Origin: Symsagittifera roscoffensis
Lineage: Eukaryota; Xenacoelomorpha; Acoela; Convolutidae
Assembly: GCF_963678635.1 (NCBI RefSeq)
Contig: NC_087066.1
Location: 60,110,875-60,174,874, forward strand
Length of the DNA stretch: 64,000 nt
Direction: 5' to 3'
Both the position numbers and the translations under genes were made by a program. Each line of letters starts with the position of its first letter. Positions within the stretch are counted from its first letter, which is position 1. The notes beneath the pieces are model-generated. The model worked only from the letters and a program-made list of their open reading frames with translations, was not told where the DNA came from and ran no database searches. Shown piece by piece: positions 26,101-41,100 of this stretch.

Positions 26101-29100
26101 TTCGTGAAATTTGACCTGAAACTTTAGTGAAGACAATTTATAAACGCACAAAAAAATACGAGCTGTTCGGCTATTTACTATAGGGTGAACCACTAATGTG
26201 CCCCTGGTTAACTTCTACATGCAATTGTGTTTGGCTATTTTTTGGGCGGGGTAATGTTGACTCGCCTTCAAACAACGAGCACGGATCATGATGGGCCTCA
26301 ATTGAGAGGTGGATACGTAACTATTTCACCACTACTCCCAAAAACCGGAAAAGGACCGACCAGTTTTTCTCGACTCAGAGACAAATTTTTACACTTGCGA
26401 GAGCAAGTGTCTTGTAATCGGGAACTAGACATTTTACAATAAACTGAAATTGCTTTTTTGTTTAACCCTAACAAACTCCAGCTTCCTTCCCACAAGGCCT
26501 GTGGGTAACGCGGTTACTTCTGCATCCTGATGTCTGAGGTTTGAGTCCCGACAGGACCTTGATTTTAAGTATGCGTGGAATGGAAAATTTTGTTCCCGTA
26601 AAAAATCGATGCCTGTTCAAGATTGGCGATTTGGTTCCACATGAAGGTATTTTTTTTGTTCTGTAAGGGAGTGTCAAGGTAGTTGCAAGTGTTGATGCTT
26701 GTAGTTTCAAGGTGAACTTGAAACTTTTAAGCGTTTTTTAAAATCAATTTCTTCTTTCGGCCCAACTGGTGCCTGCTAAAATGTTGTCGGCTTTGTTTCC
26801 GCTTCGTATGTTTTTTTTTCTGTTGCCAAAATAAATTTCAAATACCTACTTGGCTTATTTGCCTAGAATTCATGTTTGATAAAAACAAGTGTTGTAAAAA
26901 TGTATGGGGTTGGGTTTTTTCTAATTTATATTTATAGACGCTTTAAAAATGTTTTTCAAAAACTACCCTATCGATTTCAAAAAGAAGCATCGATATAAAA
27001 ATCACTATCCTGTGTGCTTGCATGATCCCCCAGTCTTATATCACCTTTTCCGATTGTCTACAACTTTTGGAAAAGTCTGTGCGGGAACATTTGACCCATA
27101 TCGCAGAAACTACCCTCCCAAATCTACTTTTGTGTTCAATCCAGAAAATTGGTTCTGGGAAGTTCCTTTGTATATGCGCCTACGCCCAAACTTTTATACT
27201 AAAAGAGTTTTCCCTCGGAAATGTCAAATCTTTAAATTTTTTAAAATGTTTTATGAGTTTTTGAAGTTTCCCGAAAACTACCATCCCAAATCTAATATTT
27301 TGTTTCAATCGAAACAACAGGTTCTGTGAAACTCCCCTGCATAATCGACTGCCACCAATTTTCTACATAATTCATTTTTTGATTTATTACTTTTGTTTGA
27401 AACTAATTGACTGTGCTCGAAAATTACGCTCCAAAATCTGAGTGTTTGCGTTCAATGCCCAAAATTGTGTACACAAAAGCAAAAAAAACTCTTGGTTATA
27501 TACGTTTTGGATTTATTGACCGTTATTTACAAAATTTTAGATTTTTTTTTCTAAAACTACTTTTCCAATTCTTAAGTTTAATGTTCAATCGAGAAGCACG
27601 GTTGTGGGCATATTCCCTGCTTAGGCTAACCAGGCCTTCAGTTTGCAGAAACAAAGTTTTTGACTTTTCTGAGAAACTACTCTATCAAATCTGCGGTGAA
27701 GGGTTCAATCGAAATAACAGGTTGCGAGAATTTTTCCCGCAGAAGTAGTTACGCCTTATTTTTTTCTGAGCTAAATGTTATGTCATTTGGGAAGATTCCA
27801 ACTTCTCACTTATTTTAATAGAGAAACAACTATGGTTTTGGGCAATGCTCAATACTTGAAATTTTGAAATTACTAATTTCATCCGGCATCAATAAAACAA
27901 ATTCAAAAACATCAAACTGGTACCTCCAGTTTTAGCTGGGCCCGTCTCAAGTTTTGAAATCACGTTACAGGTTTTGAAATCCAAATCAAAGGGTTTCAAC
28001 ATGATGCAACAAATTGAACACCCGGCAATATTGAACACACCCTACGCCATAGTTCCTTCCCTTCACGTCGTGAAGTGGTCGGAACAATAAACTTACCTCC
28101 AAATTTCAATAACCCGAGCTTTTAGTTTTGCGTGAAAGCGAAACCAAACTCAAGCTCTTTTGGTTTTAGCTACTTCAGCTGGGGCAGATTTAGGTGAAGG
28201 GGGAGACGACCCTAACCTAAGGGCTTTGACCTTTACCATTTAAAAGGACCATTTAAAAGGTCCTTGTTTTACTATTTTACGATTTCTATTTTCGGCCGAA
28301 CGACGCTAACAGTTGTCTAAAGGCGTTTTGGCGCAATCTAATACAGTTGCACCATTTAATTTAAAGGATTCTTGCTTAATGTTTGCCAAAAGTTTGTTCT
28401 ACCTTATTGATTGTAGTTTTTATAAACTATTTCCGGTATATTTTTCTAACTGCACAATAACTTTCACAGCTGGCTTCATTTAACGATATTAAGTAATTGG
28501 AGGGGGTTTGTGATTTGGAGGGGGTGTATATTTAAAACAAAAAATGTGCGAACCAGATCGAATGGAGTAGCTCTTGCTCGTCCTCCTCATGCTATGTCGT
28601 CTCTCAGTGGTGGACTTGACCCAGCCACTCTTGTTCAGAGTCTGCAGTGGTCCCTCCCCCTCACACTCCATCAACACATCCAGGAAGAAGTCAGGGGGGT
28701 TGTTGAAGCTGTCACACGGGAACCCTATCACCCATAATACACAGTTACACTTAAGATCATTTATCCACGGGGGAAAGGACCAACACAAGAGCTGTACAGC
28801 TCATCACGGCGAACCGCTGTTGTGCCCCTGTTTAAGAAATACATGCAATTTGTTTTTTGGTTATTTTTCTGAGCTGGGTAATGTTGCTTCACCCTCAAGC
28901 AACGAGCACGAGCACAAATAGTTATAAGTTTAACAAGAACAGTAACCAGGGGCTGGGATTTTCTTGAGGGCAGATTTCGTTTAGGTCAACCCAATTCATT
29001 TTCCGAGTTCTCTCAACTCACGGTAAAGACCCTATTTTGACACAATTTTGTCAAAATAATTTTTTCAAACTTTTTTTTTTCAAATAAAAAGCTCAGCTAT

Positions 29101-32100
29101 GTACTATAGAAAGGGGGATTTGATCAAGATCCGTTTTGAGAGGCTTTACCACACGATGCGAAGAAGTCGAGGGCTGTGTCTGCTGGTCCGTGGTATGCAG
29201 TGTGTCCCTTGGAGATGAGGTGCAGTTTGTCGAACAGTTTGAAGATGGAGTATCTCGGCTGGTGGATGGAGAAGATCACTGTGCGTCCATGCGATGCCAG
29301 TCTACACACAGATACAATGCACAATATCACCATGGCTACTGTTGAAAGACTCTTTCTAAGATATGCTATTTAAGATAGGACTCTGTGACCCCTTGCATTA
29401 ACGCACCGCTCGTATGCTATTCATATAAAAACAATTTCATGATGTAGCTAGGGTTTTTTTTTATAAAGGCTACCTATTTATGTTAATTCCCGGGACGAGG
29501 AGTTCGACTTATGTTTCGACTTTAAAAATCGAGCATGTGCAAATTTGCGATGAGAAATCCGCGGCCGAGAAACAGTTTTAAGTCGAGCACAAACTCGACA
29601 CATTTTCGGTCTCCAATTTTGGTCGAGTACAATCAAAACATTTTCAATGGTGCTCAAAAAAGCCAAAAAATAGATCAAGCTCAGTCAGAACGTCAGCAAA
29701 TTAGTAACATAAATCAAGCACTAGCCATAAATCTAATTTTTGGAGAAAAAGTTATTCGAGTTTAAATTTAAAATTGAGCGAAAAAGTCAGCTCGAATAAA
29801 GAACGACCGTCAAAGCGCAGCATGCAGGAGCATTCAACCGAAGTGTGTTAATCGCCGAAGTTGTAAAGAGGCCCTTTCAAGATTTTGAGAACTAAGGGCT
29901 CATATAGCAAGAAAAAGGAAATTTCAGCAAAACTTCTTCAGGAGCTTTTTTAGAATCAAAATTTTAGCGCAGTTTTGTAAAACGAATCAATGCGAAATTG
30001 AAAAAAATATATTTGTTACGGTAATACGACTACTCGCATTGAAAATACTCGCAATGCACTCACCGTCGCGCGCGCAAAACCCTAGCGAGCTTCCAACAAG
30101 AGTGTAGAGGGTTAACGCCGTTTATCGCCGCTCTTTTTTTGTCATTTTTATCATATTAGGTAATTGGAAACTTTATATTCTCGGTTTAAGGTCGCCGGTT
30201 CTAAATTTCGCTCTAAATTTCGCATAAAGTCCTACCCTCTGATGGCAAGCTCGCAACACAGTGGCGCGACTGCGGCGGTGAGTATACTGCGAGTTCCCTT
30301 CTAATGCGAGTTGTCTTTTATTGCGAGGTGTCTTTTATCGCGAGTTGTCGCATTACGTATTAGTTCATATTCGAGCTTAATCTAATAATTAGGTCGAACA
30401 CAGTCTTAACATAGGTCAAGTATTGTCGGAAATAGTTTGAGCAGAAAAATCATGCAAAAAAACTTCTCTCGTTGAAGAATGAGCTAAAAATTTTTATAGT
30501 AGAAGTTATTTTAGCTATAAATACTGCAAACCTGCAGTTATTGTATATTCAGTTAATCAAATTGATCAATAATTCAGAAAAAAAAATTAAAACATTCTGT
30601 GCATTCTCGAGTTAAAGTTGTCGGAACATTCTGGGCCACTTGTATAGTAACCGTATGGCTAAGATTTGCATGTCTGTCACTGCAAAAGCCTGAACACTTT
30701 ATGTTTGCAAAGTTTTTGAAATTACGTTTTGAGATGGTTCATGACGTTGAATGCGGTCGTGGAGTCCAGCCCAGTCGTTGGTTCGTCCAGGAACAGCACA
30801 GTCGGCTGAGTGAGCAGCTCCACTCCAATGTTGCATCTTTTCCGCTCGCCTCCAGACACGCCCTTTATCAGGTCAGTGCCCACCTATGACACAAGGCTCA
30901 CTTTGCCTAATTTCAGTAATATTTTTTTATCAAGTATGCCCTACTTTGATCAAGTATGCCAGCATATGCCAGTACAACTTCAAAATTTTAATAGTACAAC
31001 TGCAGAAATTTAATAAGAAACTTACCAACCTGAAAATCATCTCAGAGGGTCGATGAACCCTCACGGACTCTCCCGTGGAATTCTTTTTAACAATAATAAT
31101 CATAATAATGATAATAATAATAAAACAGGGGCTGATCTAGGATTTTCTCAAGGGGGGGTCGGATTTTCAAAAAATTTCGAAAATTTTGTCGACCTTTTTT
31201 TAGGTCGATCAAATTGATATTCTGAGCTCTCCCAAAAAACTAAAAAGACCCTGTTTTGGCCAAATTTTCTGCACCGCAGGCAAATTTTTCAAATAACAGG
31301 CCAACAAAGGCGTTTTTAGGCACTTTTTGGAAAACATTGACCAAAAAATTGTGTTTCTTTGGCGCGTCCCCCCCCCCCCCCCCCCCTCAAAATTAGTATA
31401 TATTGGCGCCCCAGGCGCCTTTAGAAAAATTTTAAGGTCCGTCAGCCAAAAATGTATATCTGAAAACAGTACAATTGGGGGACCTTTTGGGTCAGCAGGC
31501 CCACCCCCCCCCCCTAAATCCGCCCCTGCCAGCATAGCTAGAATAACATAGAATAAACAGAACTCCGTTAAAATGATGTCACCAGGGTGGGCAGTGGCGT
31601 ACTATTTTTCTAGTGGAGGGCGGTTTTTCGAAAAAAAAAGTGAAAGTTTTGTCGACCTTTTTTTAAGTCGAGCAAATTGATTTTCCGAGCTCTACCAAAG
31701 CACTAAAAAGACCCTGTTTTGCCCAAACTTTCTGCGCCGGAGGCAAAAATTACTAGGCAAAAATAAGCCAAAAAAGGGGTTTATAGACACTTCTTGAAAC
31801 GTTTTGACAAAAAAAACGCGTTTTTTCGGCGCGCGCTAACCCCTCCCCCCCCGCTCAAATAAGGCGCTGGAGGCGCCTTTAAAAAAATTGTAGAGTACGT
31901 CACCAAGAATAGATGTTTGAAAATAGTACAAAGAGGGACCTATGGGTCGGCAGAGTTTTTAAGCTTTTTTTGAAAATTTTGACCTAAAATTGCGTGTTTT
32001 CGGCACGCGCTCGCCCCTCATAGTTAGTTATATTGGCATTGAAGGCGGACTTCGGTTTTTTTGCGGATTCCATTTACCCATAAATATATCTGTAATAGGG

Positions 32101-35100
32101 CGTTTAAATTTATATCTTTTGTTTAATCAATTAATAAGAAAGATGTAGAACCATATTTTCAAACAAAAAAAACTGCCCTCAAGATTTGATTTCACTTTCG
32201 ACTCATCTCAAGTACTGCCCTCTTGAATTTACTAGAATCGGAAACTACTATATCAGTAGTTGGGATTAATGGACTCCCAATTACTCGCCAGTATTCGGGA
32301 TTGATGCAATCCAAAATACTGGCCTAACTTGGCGATATGCTGTGCGTTATGTTTCCAAAACACAATTTATTCGGTGTTGTATTTATTCGACGTTGTGTTT
32401 CCGAAACCAGAATTTCGAATTGATGCAATCCCAAATACTGACTTAATTCGGCGATATGCTGTGCGTTGTCTTTCCAAACACTCTCAACCCAATGACTTCG
32501 AATATTGATTTTATTCGGTGTTGTGTTTCCAAAAAACTAAAAGCTGTCATCCACCGATATAGTTAACCAATGCTTTGAGATTTGATCATTGATTCCGCTG
32601 AAAATGATTAAGGCTTTGCTTTTAAGTTTTTGATTACTATAAATAAGAAATCCAGCTCTATCTTTTAATTGTTCAAATGCAAGTTCAGTCATAGAAAAAA
32701 ATCGGAATCCACTTATAGTTTGAGGAATCCGCTTACATTTGCGGATTCCGCATTCAAAATTTAAAAGTTGGGATTAATGGACTTCCAATTACTCGCCAGT
32801 ATTTGGGATTGATGCAATCCCAAAAACTGGCCTAACTTGGTGATATGCTGTGCGTTATGTTTCCAAAACACAATTTATTCGGTGTTGTATTTATTCGGCA
32901 ATGTGTTTCCGAAACCAGAATTTCGAATTGATGCAATCCCAAATACTGACTTAATTCGGTGATATGCTGTGCGTTGTCTTTCCAAACACTCTCAACCCAA
33001 TGACTTCGAATATTGATTTTATTCGGTGTTGTGTTTCCAAAAAAACTAAAAGCTGTCATCCACCGATATAGTTAACCAATGCTTTGAGATTTGATCATTG
33101 ATTCCGCTGAAAATGATTAAGTCTTTGCTTTTAAGTTTTTGATTACTATAGATAAGAAATCCAGCTCTATCTTGTATAGTACCAACTATTTTTTTAGTGG
33201 ATGGCAGTTTTTCGAAAAAAAAAAGTGAAATTTTGTCGACCTTTTTTTAAGTCGAGCAAATTGATTTTCCGAGCTCTACCAAAGCACTAAAAAGACCCTG
33301 TTTTGCCCAAACGTTCTGCGCCGGAGGCAAAATTTTATAGGCAAAAGTAAGCCAAAAAAGGGGTTTATAGACACTTCTTGAAACGTTTTGACAAAAAAAA
33401 CGCGTTTTTTCGGCGCGCGCTAACCACTAGAAATTCTTTCTGGATTCCGCATACAAATTTAAAATCTGCAAGTGCATTTTCCACTTGCACTTGCAGATTC
33501 CAGTTACATTTTGTGGAATCCACTTGCAGCTGCGGAATCCAGAACAGCTAGCTATATTCACTTGTTGTGGAATCCGCGACACAACTAATAAGCCGACAAA
33601 TTTTACGTTGCAGGTATTTGTATGCGGAGTCCACGGAATTTATTTAAGTGGAACCCACTTGCACTTTGGAATATGTTTAAAGATTTGTCTATGGAATCCA
33701 GGAACATAGAGACACAAAACTGTACGCCTCTCCAGTGCACTATTTGGCCTCATAATGATATTTTTGATCAAAAAATGAGCTCTTTTGGCGAGCCCTGCTT
33801 CCCCACACAAAGATAGCTATGTTGGCACCAAATACATTTTTAAACATGTTTAGGCTCAATCCTTCGATCAAAAATAGATGGAATGAGCCCTTTAGCTGGG
33901 CAAAAGGTAAGCGTCAGCCACACTAGAATTTACATAAAGGGTAGACGTCTGCGTACCCGAAATCCGCACTGGTTTCGAGTATGTTATCATATTAAGTCAC
34001 CCTCAGCGGTGTAATTCAGGCTTAAAAACTACAGAATACTGAACAACAGCTCTTTTACGTTCTGCGCGTTTTCCTTCGCCTCTTTTCCTTCGAAAAAATA
34101 CAAATTTGAAAATTTAAAAAAGTAATTTTGTTTTTCACACTTGATATTTGTGAAAATGTAAAATGATATCAGTCCACAATGATATTTGACCTCACTACTA
34201 GCGCAGCAATAAATTATTCTTGTTCAATTAACTTTTTTATATACTTCTTCGCTCATACCAGAGTGTCGGCGCATTTGTCCAGTGCTAAGTCAAGCAGTAC
34301 TTGCTCCACTCTTTCCTCAATTTCCAGACGCTGCTGGCCTCTAAACAAAATAAGAGTTGATTTTCAAATAGGTGGTCAATTTTCTTCAGTTTCCTGTTGA
34401 CGATTTTATTGTAGCCCTCTAAATCTAAAGGGCCGCATGTTTACCAGGTATAAAAAATTTTCCGTAGATTAATCAAATTTTACCAACAATTTTTCTATTT
34501 TTCTACTATTGTTGTCCACTTCTTATCAGAGAATTCTTTTGAAAATATAATTGCTTATCTTTTTACTAAATCAGTTGGAAATTAAATCGAGTTCCACCTT
34601 AGTCGTAGCTTGGCGCTGAATGTAAGGTTCTCTTTGACTGTGAGGGTGCCCAACACGACGTCATCTTGAACCACATAACAGGAGATGAGTTTGAAGTCCT
34701 TCGGTAGAGCCTGACCCTCCAGCAGAATCATCCCAGTCATCCCCTCTGGGTCCTTGCGCATTGCCAGCAAGTCCAGAAGGCTGAAAAAATATCTATCAGT
34801 TTTAGGGGAGCAGTGGTGAAGTGGTTACGTCTCCGCCTCTCAATCGAAAGGTCGGATGTTCGCGGCCCACCATGATCCGTGCTCGTTGCTTGAGGGTGAG
34901 GCAACATTACCCAGCCCAGAAAAATAACTTAAGAAAATACATGTATTTCTTTAGCAGGGGCACAACAGCTGTTCACCGTGATGAGCTGTACAGCTCGATT
35001 GCTGGTCCTATCCCTCGTGGATAAATGATCTTAAATTGGAAGCAAAAAATCATATATGTTCTCATAAAAGATACGCTCTTTATAATAGATAGTAAAAATT

Positions 35101-38100
35101 GCCTTTTATTGCCAGGTTTGAGACTTTATAAGGTTTGATACGCTCTATGTACTAGATAGTAAAAATCTCATTTTATTGCGAGGTTTGAGACTTTATAAAT
35201 TGCCTTTTATTGTNNNNNNNNNNNNNNNNNNNNNNNNNNNNNNNNNNNNNNNNNNNNNNNNNNNNNNNNNNNNNNNNNNNNNNNNNNNNNNNNNNNNNNN
35301 NNNNNNNNNNNNNNNNNNNNNNNNNNNNNNNNNNNNNNNNNNNNNNNNNNNNNNNNNNNNNNNNNNNNNNNNNNNNNNNNNNNNNNNNNNNNNNNNNNNN
35401 NNNNNNNNNNNNNCTTTGATAAATCATCGAATAAGTCAAAAATTGATTCTAAAGTCACTGTGATTTGTAACATACCATTGCAAATTTTGAATTAAACCTT
35501 CGTGAATCTTGTTGATACATTGTGTCTTGTGATTATTTCGTGATTATTTGTGTAGTCTTTGCCAGATGTGGTTGAGTAGATGTTGTTGTTGAGACCAATT
35601 TTCAAAACGGAGTGGTATTCGATCGTCAAAAGTTCCGGGTGGTAGGTTGCTGAAAGGACGTTGAATTATAAAATGATTAGGGGTGAGCGGTTCCTCATTG
35701 TCTGTGTTATCGGCAACGTTTGTTAGAGGTCTTGAATTTAACATTGTTTCTGTTTCCGTGAGAATGGTATTGAAAAAATCAAGCGTAAGCTTCTTAGAGC
35801 CAAGAATAATCAGAATTGTGCGTTTAGCGATTTGGATTAATCGCTCCCAGGCCCCGCCAAAATGAGGACCATAAGGCGGATTGAATTTCCATTCAATTTC
35901 TTTGACTGCTAGCTTGGTTTCAATTTTGTTCTTATCTAGTTCTTTGAGGCACTTCTTTAGCTCATTACCAGCTCCTACAAAAGTCTTTCCATTGTCACTG
36001 TAAATTGTTTTAGGGCTCCCTCTTCTGGCTGTAAACCGGGCAAGTGCATCAAGGAAGGTATCAGTTTTCAAATCTGGGCAAGACTCCAAATGGGCTGCTC
36101 TAGTTGTCAGGCGGTTAAAGATGATAGCGTAGTGTTTCTCTGTTTTCTTTCGGTTTTGAATGAAGATTGGCCCGAAGAAATCTACTCCTGTGCTGATGAA
36201 AGGGTAGTGAGTGTTCTCCTGTGGAAATCTTGAGCTTGGTAGGGGTGCCATTTTTGGCTGGAGGTTTTGTGCATCGAACCGTCTGCATATGAAACATTTA
36301 AAACGTACACTGCGTAGAGCCAGTCGTACACCAATAATGTAGTAGCGTTGCTGTATGAAGGATTTGACAAACTCTGATCCTTGATGTACACAAATATGGT
36401 GTGCGTGTTCAATGTACAATTTTGTTATTGCATTTTTCGCATCCAAAATTATCGGAAACCTTGCATCTTCTTTCAAACAAGATGCAAACTCAAGACGACC
36501 TCGAGCTCTTAGAACTGTCTTTTGATCCAAAAAGGGATTCAATTGAACCAATTTGTCTTTATTGTCAATTTTGCTTTTGCTTTCTAATTTTTTGATAGTA
36601 TTAGAAAATGACTGAGCCTGACAAATTTTGATTGCGTATAGCTTGGTTTTTTCAACATCTGAGATGTTGCATAAAATTTGTTCATTTTCATCACTGGAGG
36701 ATGGGTTTTGATTGGTTTTTCTGTTAAGAATCCTAATTTGTGGTCTGGAAATGAAACTCATGACTGTGGTAAGAGTTAAAATTAGCTTGTTCCAGGTAGA
36801 AAATCGTCTAATGTCAAAAATTGGCTCATTTAGAGACAATTTTTTATGCTTGGTCTGTCTTTGAAAACCCGCAGCAACCACAATTGTTGCAAGCAAAGTA
36901 TTATCGTGCCAAAGATACTTAGGTTGTTTCAAGAAGGATGGAGGTGTAAGCCATTTCTCATTTATTTCCCTGGGTTCAAGACCTCGATTACCGTGATCTG
37001 CAGGATTCAGAGTAGTTGCAATGTGATGCCATTGTAGTTGATGATCCATTGTTGAAATTGCAGTCAGTCGATTTGCCACAAATGTTTTTTGCTGTTTGGT
37101 TGATTTATCCAATCAAGTACTACCTGACTGTCTGTCCAGACATGTAAAACAGCTGTTCTGCTGAGATGAAGTTCTTTGGACGCAAATGACAAAAGACATG
37201 CTCCAATTGTTGCAACTTCTAATTCAAGTTTTGGTACACTCAGTTGTTTAATAGGCGCAACCTTGCTTTTGCCAATCAAAAACTTACATTCAATGACGGT
37301 TTCGTCTAAATTATGCATTCGCAAGAACAGGACTGCGACCATACCGATGAGAGAAGCGTCAGTAAATGCGTGTATTTCCAAACTCCACAATTTATTGCTT
37401 TGATTTGGAAACAAAACTCTTGGCAATGTTATTCTTTCCATCCTGAGAAAAGAATCCAGGATTTTCTGTAGCTTGTGTTGATAGTCACTAGGTATCTGGT
37501 TATCCCTTTTCAAACCTAGCCTGCGAATCTGCTGCAGTAGAGCCTTCAAACGAATTGTTCCTGTTGCTATAATTCCTAGAGGGTCAAACATAGACGACAA
37601 TAAGCTGAAGAGTTTCCGTTGAGTATAATTATCAGCCAGAGTAGGAAAGTTTTGAAGGGGATCAACAAAAAACTCATCACTGTCAATTTTCCAGTTTTGT
37701 CCAAGAACACGAGTTGAAGTTTTATCTCGTCGTGGTCTTCGCAAGGAATATGTTGCAGGGCGAGCTTGTTATTAGATAAGAACTTGGTGAGTTGAAAACC
37801 ACCTTGTTTTAAAGACTCCCTGGTTTCTCTTGAAACGCATTGTGCTTCACCTAACGTCGGTACTGAGGCAATGTATAAAAACTGTTTAGAATTGCATCAT
37901 AAGCCAGAGGAAACGAGTTTTTGTTGTCCAAAGCGCATTTTTGTAATGCATAAATAGCGCAGAATGGGGAACATGTGGCTCCAAATATTCACCGCGTGTA
38001 TTCATACTGATGAACTTTTCCGTTATAGCTCCAGAGAAAACACAAGGCTGGCCTATCTTCTTCACGAATACTTACTTGCATAAACATCCCTTCAATATCG

Positions 38101-41100
38101 GCAAGAAGACCAATAGAATGTTTGCGGAAGCGCAGCAGAATCCCTCCCAGGTTTGCAAGTAGATCTGGACCTGTAAGGAGATTGTTGTTAAGTGATTGGC
38201 CTTTAAAAAGAGATGCGGCGTTGGCTACTCTTCTGATTTTTGTTGGTTTATTTGGGTGATGTGGTAGATACCAAATTCGCGAGGGTTTTATTTTTTTCAT
38301 TTCTACAGGTCGCACGTGTTTCTTTTCGAGGTCATTTACGAGGGTTGCTTCGTATAAATTTCGTAGATCGTTGTTTTTAGCAAGGCGGCGATCAAGTGAT
38401 TTTAGTTGATTACGGGCTAGGTAGTAGTTGTTCTGCAATTAAGTCTCATTCTTCCACAGTAAACCAATTTCATACCTTTCTCCCGTGTGATGTATTGTGT
38501 TTTCAAGGATCCGAATTGCCGCCCTATTGTTTTCGGTATAAAACTCCTTTTCTGTTGTTTTTTGTCCGGTTTCTTCAATTTTCCAGAATTGCTGAACTAA
38601 GTAGTCCAATGGTTGCTCAACAGATTCATTTGACTTTCTTGTAACGTGGAAAACAAATCCCGAAGTTTGTCTGTTGCGCACTTTATTCAACCGTGTGGAT
38701 TCCGTGTGGTCGGCAATCATTTCCTTCAATTACTTGAATGGGGTACGTATAAGAGAACGTATTAACGCCAAGTAGCGCTCCAATTCTTCCGCCAGCAATA
38801 TTGGGAAATTTTATGTGTCTAAAACCTTTGAAACCCTGACAGATTTCATTCAGATGAGCAACATCTGCAGGAGGTATATTTAAAAATGGCGTTTTATAAA
38901 CATTACGAATTGGAAACGTTTGTCCCGTTTGTTTGTACGGTGCTAAATTAACGATGTTGTCTAGTTTTGCAACCGGCATCTCATGGTTGATATTTATATA
39001 TTGTAAAGACATGTTTGCTGTTTCTGATGATGAGATTTCCAAGAAGTCTGCAATTTGATCAAGCATAAAAGTAAATTGGCTGCCAGGGTCAATGAGAGCG
39101 TAAGTGTCACACACTTTACCATTATTGACGAACGACTCAGGGATCAGCTGTAATTGTTCGAACCAAATGTTGAGTAACCGTTCAAATGTAGCTTTTTCTG
39201 AAGCAGTAAACCCTCCCTTTTTCTTAAAATGAATTTCACTGTCCGCTTGTTTTTGTTGATGGTATTTGTTTTTGTCAATGCTATGCGACTGGCCGTATCT
39301 GCTAGAGGTTTGGTTGTAAACTCCTTATCATCTTCGTTTTTTCCTGAGACGATTGCTGCTTATGATGCACTGTTTTTGCTTGTAAATCGAGATGGATCAT
39401 GAAGTGAAGTATGATGGAACCCTCTACATTGCTGACATCGTCTCTCTGAATTGCAATTGTTTCTTGAATGACGAGAACTTAAGCAATTTATGCAGAGCTC
39501 ATATCGTTTTAGCAAATTATTTTTTTCAAGTGGTGCTAAGCTCTGGTAGCGGGGGCAATGAGCCAAAAAATGTTCTTGCGAACAAATGAAGCATTTTTTG
39601 GAAGGATATTGGAATTTGGTTGTCGTATTGATGTCAGACCCCATTTTAGCGTTTTGCTTATCCAAAAGACGTTTGATTTTGTGTCTTAAGTTCCTGATCT
39701 TTGACCGCTGACGTCCCCAGAAACGAGTGCTCCCCTTGTAATCTTTCCAATACTTTAGCTTGTATTTCAAGCCACTCCTGAAACAATTGTACGTTGTTGT
39801 TTTGAACATTTTCACGGACAGCGTATTCGGTCCATTTCATAAGTAAATTGTCAGAAACTTTAGTTTTGATAAGTTTGAATAAAGCTGTAGAATGCAAGTC
39901 TGCTTGAAAACCCAAATTTTGGAAGGTTCGAACTAACTGTTTCAAAAAGGATGCAAATGAAACAACTGAACAATTGTTACTAGTTGAGGACGGCCAAGTT
40001 TCAATTTGCTGAATGAAAGCATTTACAATATAGTTTGAGTCGCCAAAATGATTTTGAAGGTCCCTCAGTGCGGCTTTGTAAAAAGCAGGGTTACATGAGT
40101 ACCCTTTGATGAGTGCTTTTGCTTTTCCTGACACCGAATCCTGTAGATAAGTCATCCGGTGAGTGTCACTAATTGTATGATTCCTGTTAACTGTAGCCTG
40201 GAACATGTTTATCCAGTCGTGGTAAGCCATCGGGTCTCCGTCGTAGTTAGGTAGCTTAATTGGAGGAAGTTTAACAAAAAACTTATAGTCAATTTTTTCT
40301 TGTCCGGGTAAAAAATTTGCGTAAGTTTCAGAGCTGTGCATTGTTGGAATGGGTTGAGCTTGGTTGTAGTTCTGATAATTTAGTTCTGATAGTATCCGTT
40401 ATCTGGTTGTAGGGATAGTTTTGAACCGTTGGAATGGGCCGCGGTTGGTTGTAGTTAGCATTAATGGTATACAAGGAACAGTTTTCCCTAAAAGCATCTC
40501 TATTCTGTTCACTGTTTGATGAAATTGGGTAATTTACAACCTGATCAAAATTATGTTGTGGCTGTATATTGTTTGTTTCGCTTCGTTTACTGCCATGGGT
40601 GTCCATTATCTGGTTGCACGGATGACTTTGCACTAGCAGATGCGGTGGAGGTTGGTTTTAGTTAGGATGAATGAGGTATCCTGAATGATTTTCTCTAAGC
40701 GCATCTCTATTCTGTTCGCAGTGTGTTGATATCGGGTTGTTGAAAACCGGTTCGTGACAATGATGTGCATGTAGAATGCTTAAGTGATTTTTATCATACC
40801 CATGACTATCCACCACCTGGTGCTTTTTAATATCCCCATGACTATCCACTACCTGGTTGTTCAAATCCAAAGTTCTTTGAAACTGTTCAACCGAGTGACT
40901 TTGAGCAAACGGGTTCCGATTCGCTTGTATGACAGTAGGGGGAGATGTATACTGCTCTAAATTTTTCTGATGAGTTAGATGGAAATAATTTTCCTATGAA
41001 GTTGATGTTTGTATAAAGTTTCCTGGTTGCTGACGATTGGAATAAGCAAATGAAGATTCCAATGAAAATTTTTCGTGGAGATTTGCATGGACTGCTGGAG

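Noticed and set aside
31018-31072. Exon-like minus-strand stretch ([13 protein letters not shown]) followed by a GT donor
   Set aside because: Exons 5 and 6 join in phase without it, the ABCG alignment has no room for it, and no good acceptor precedes it.
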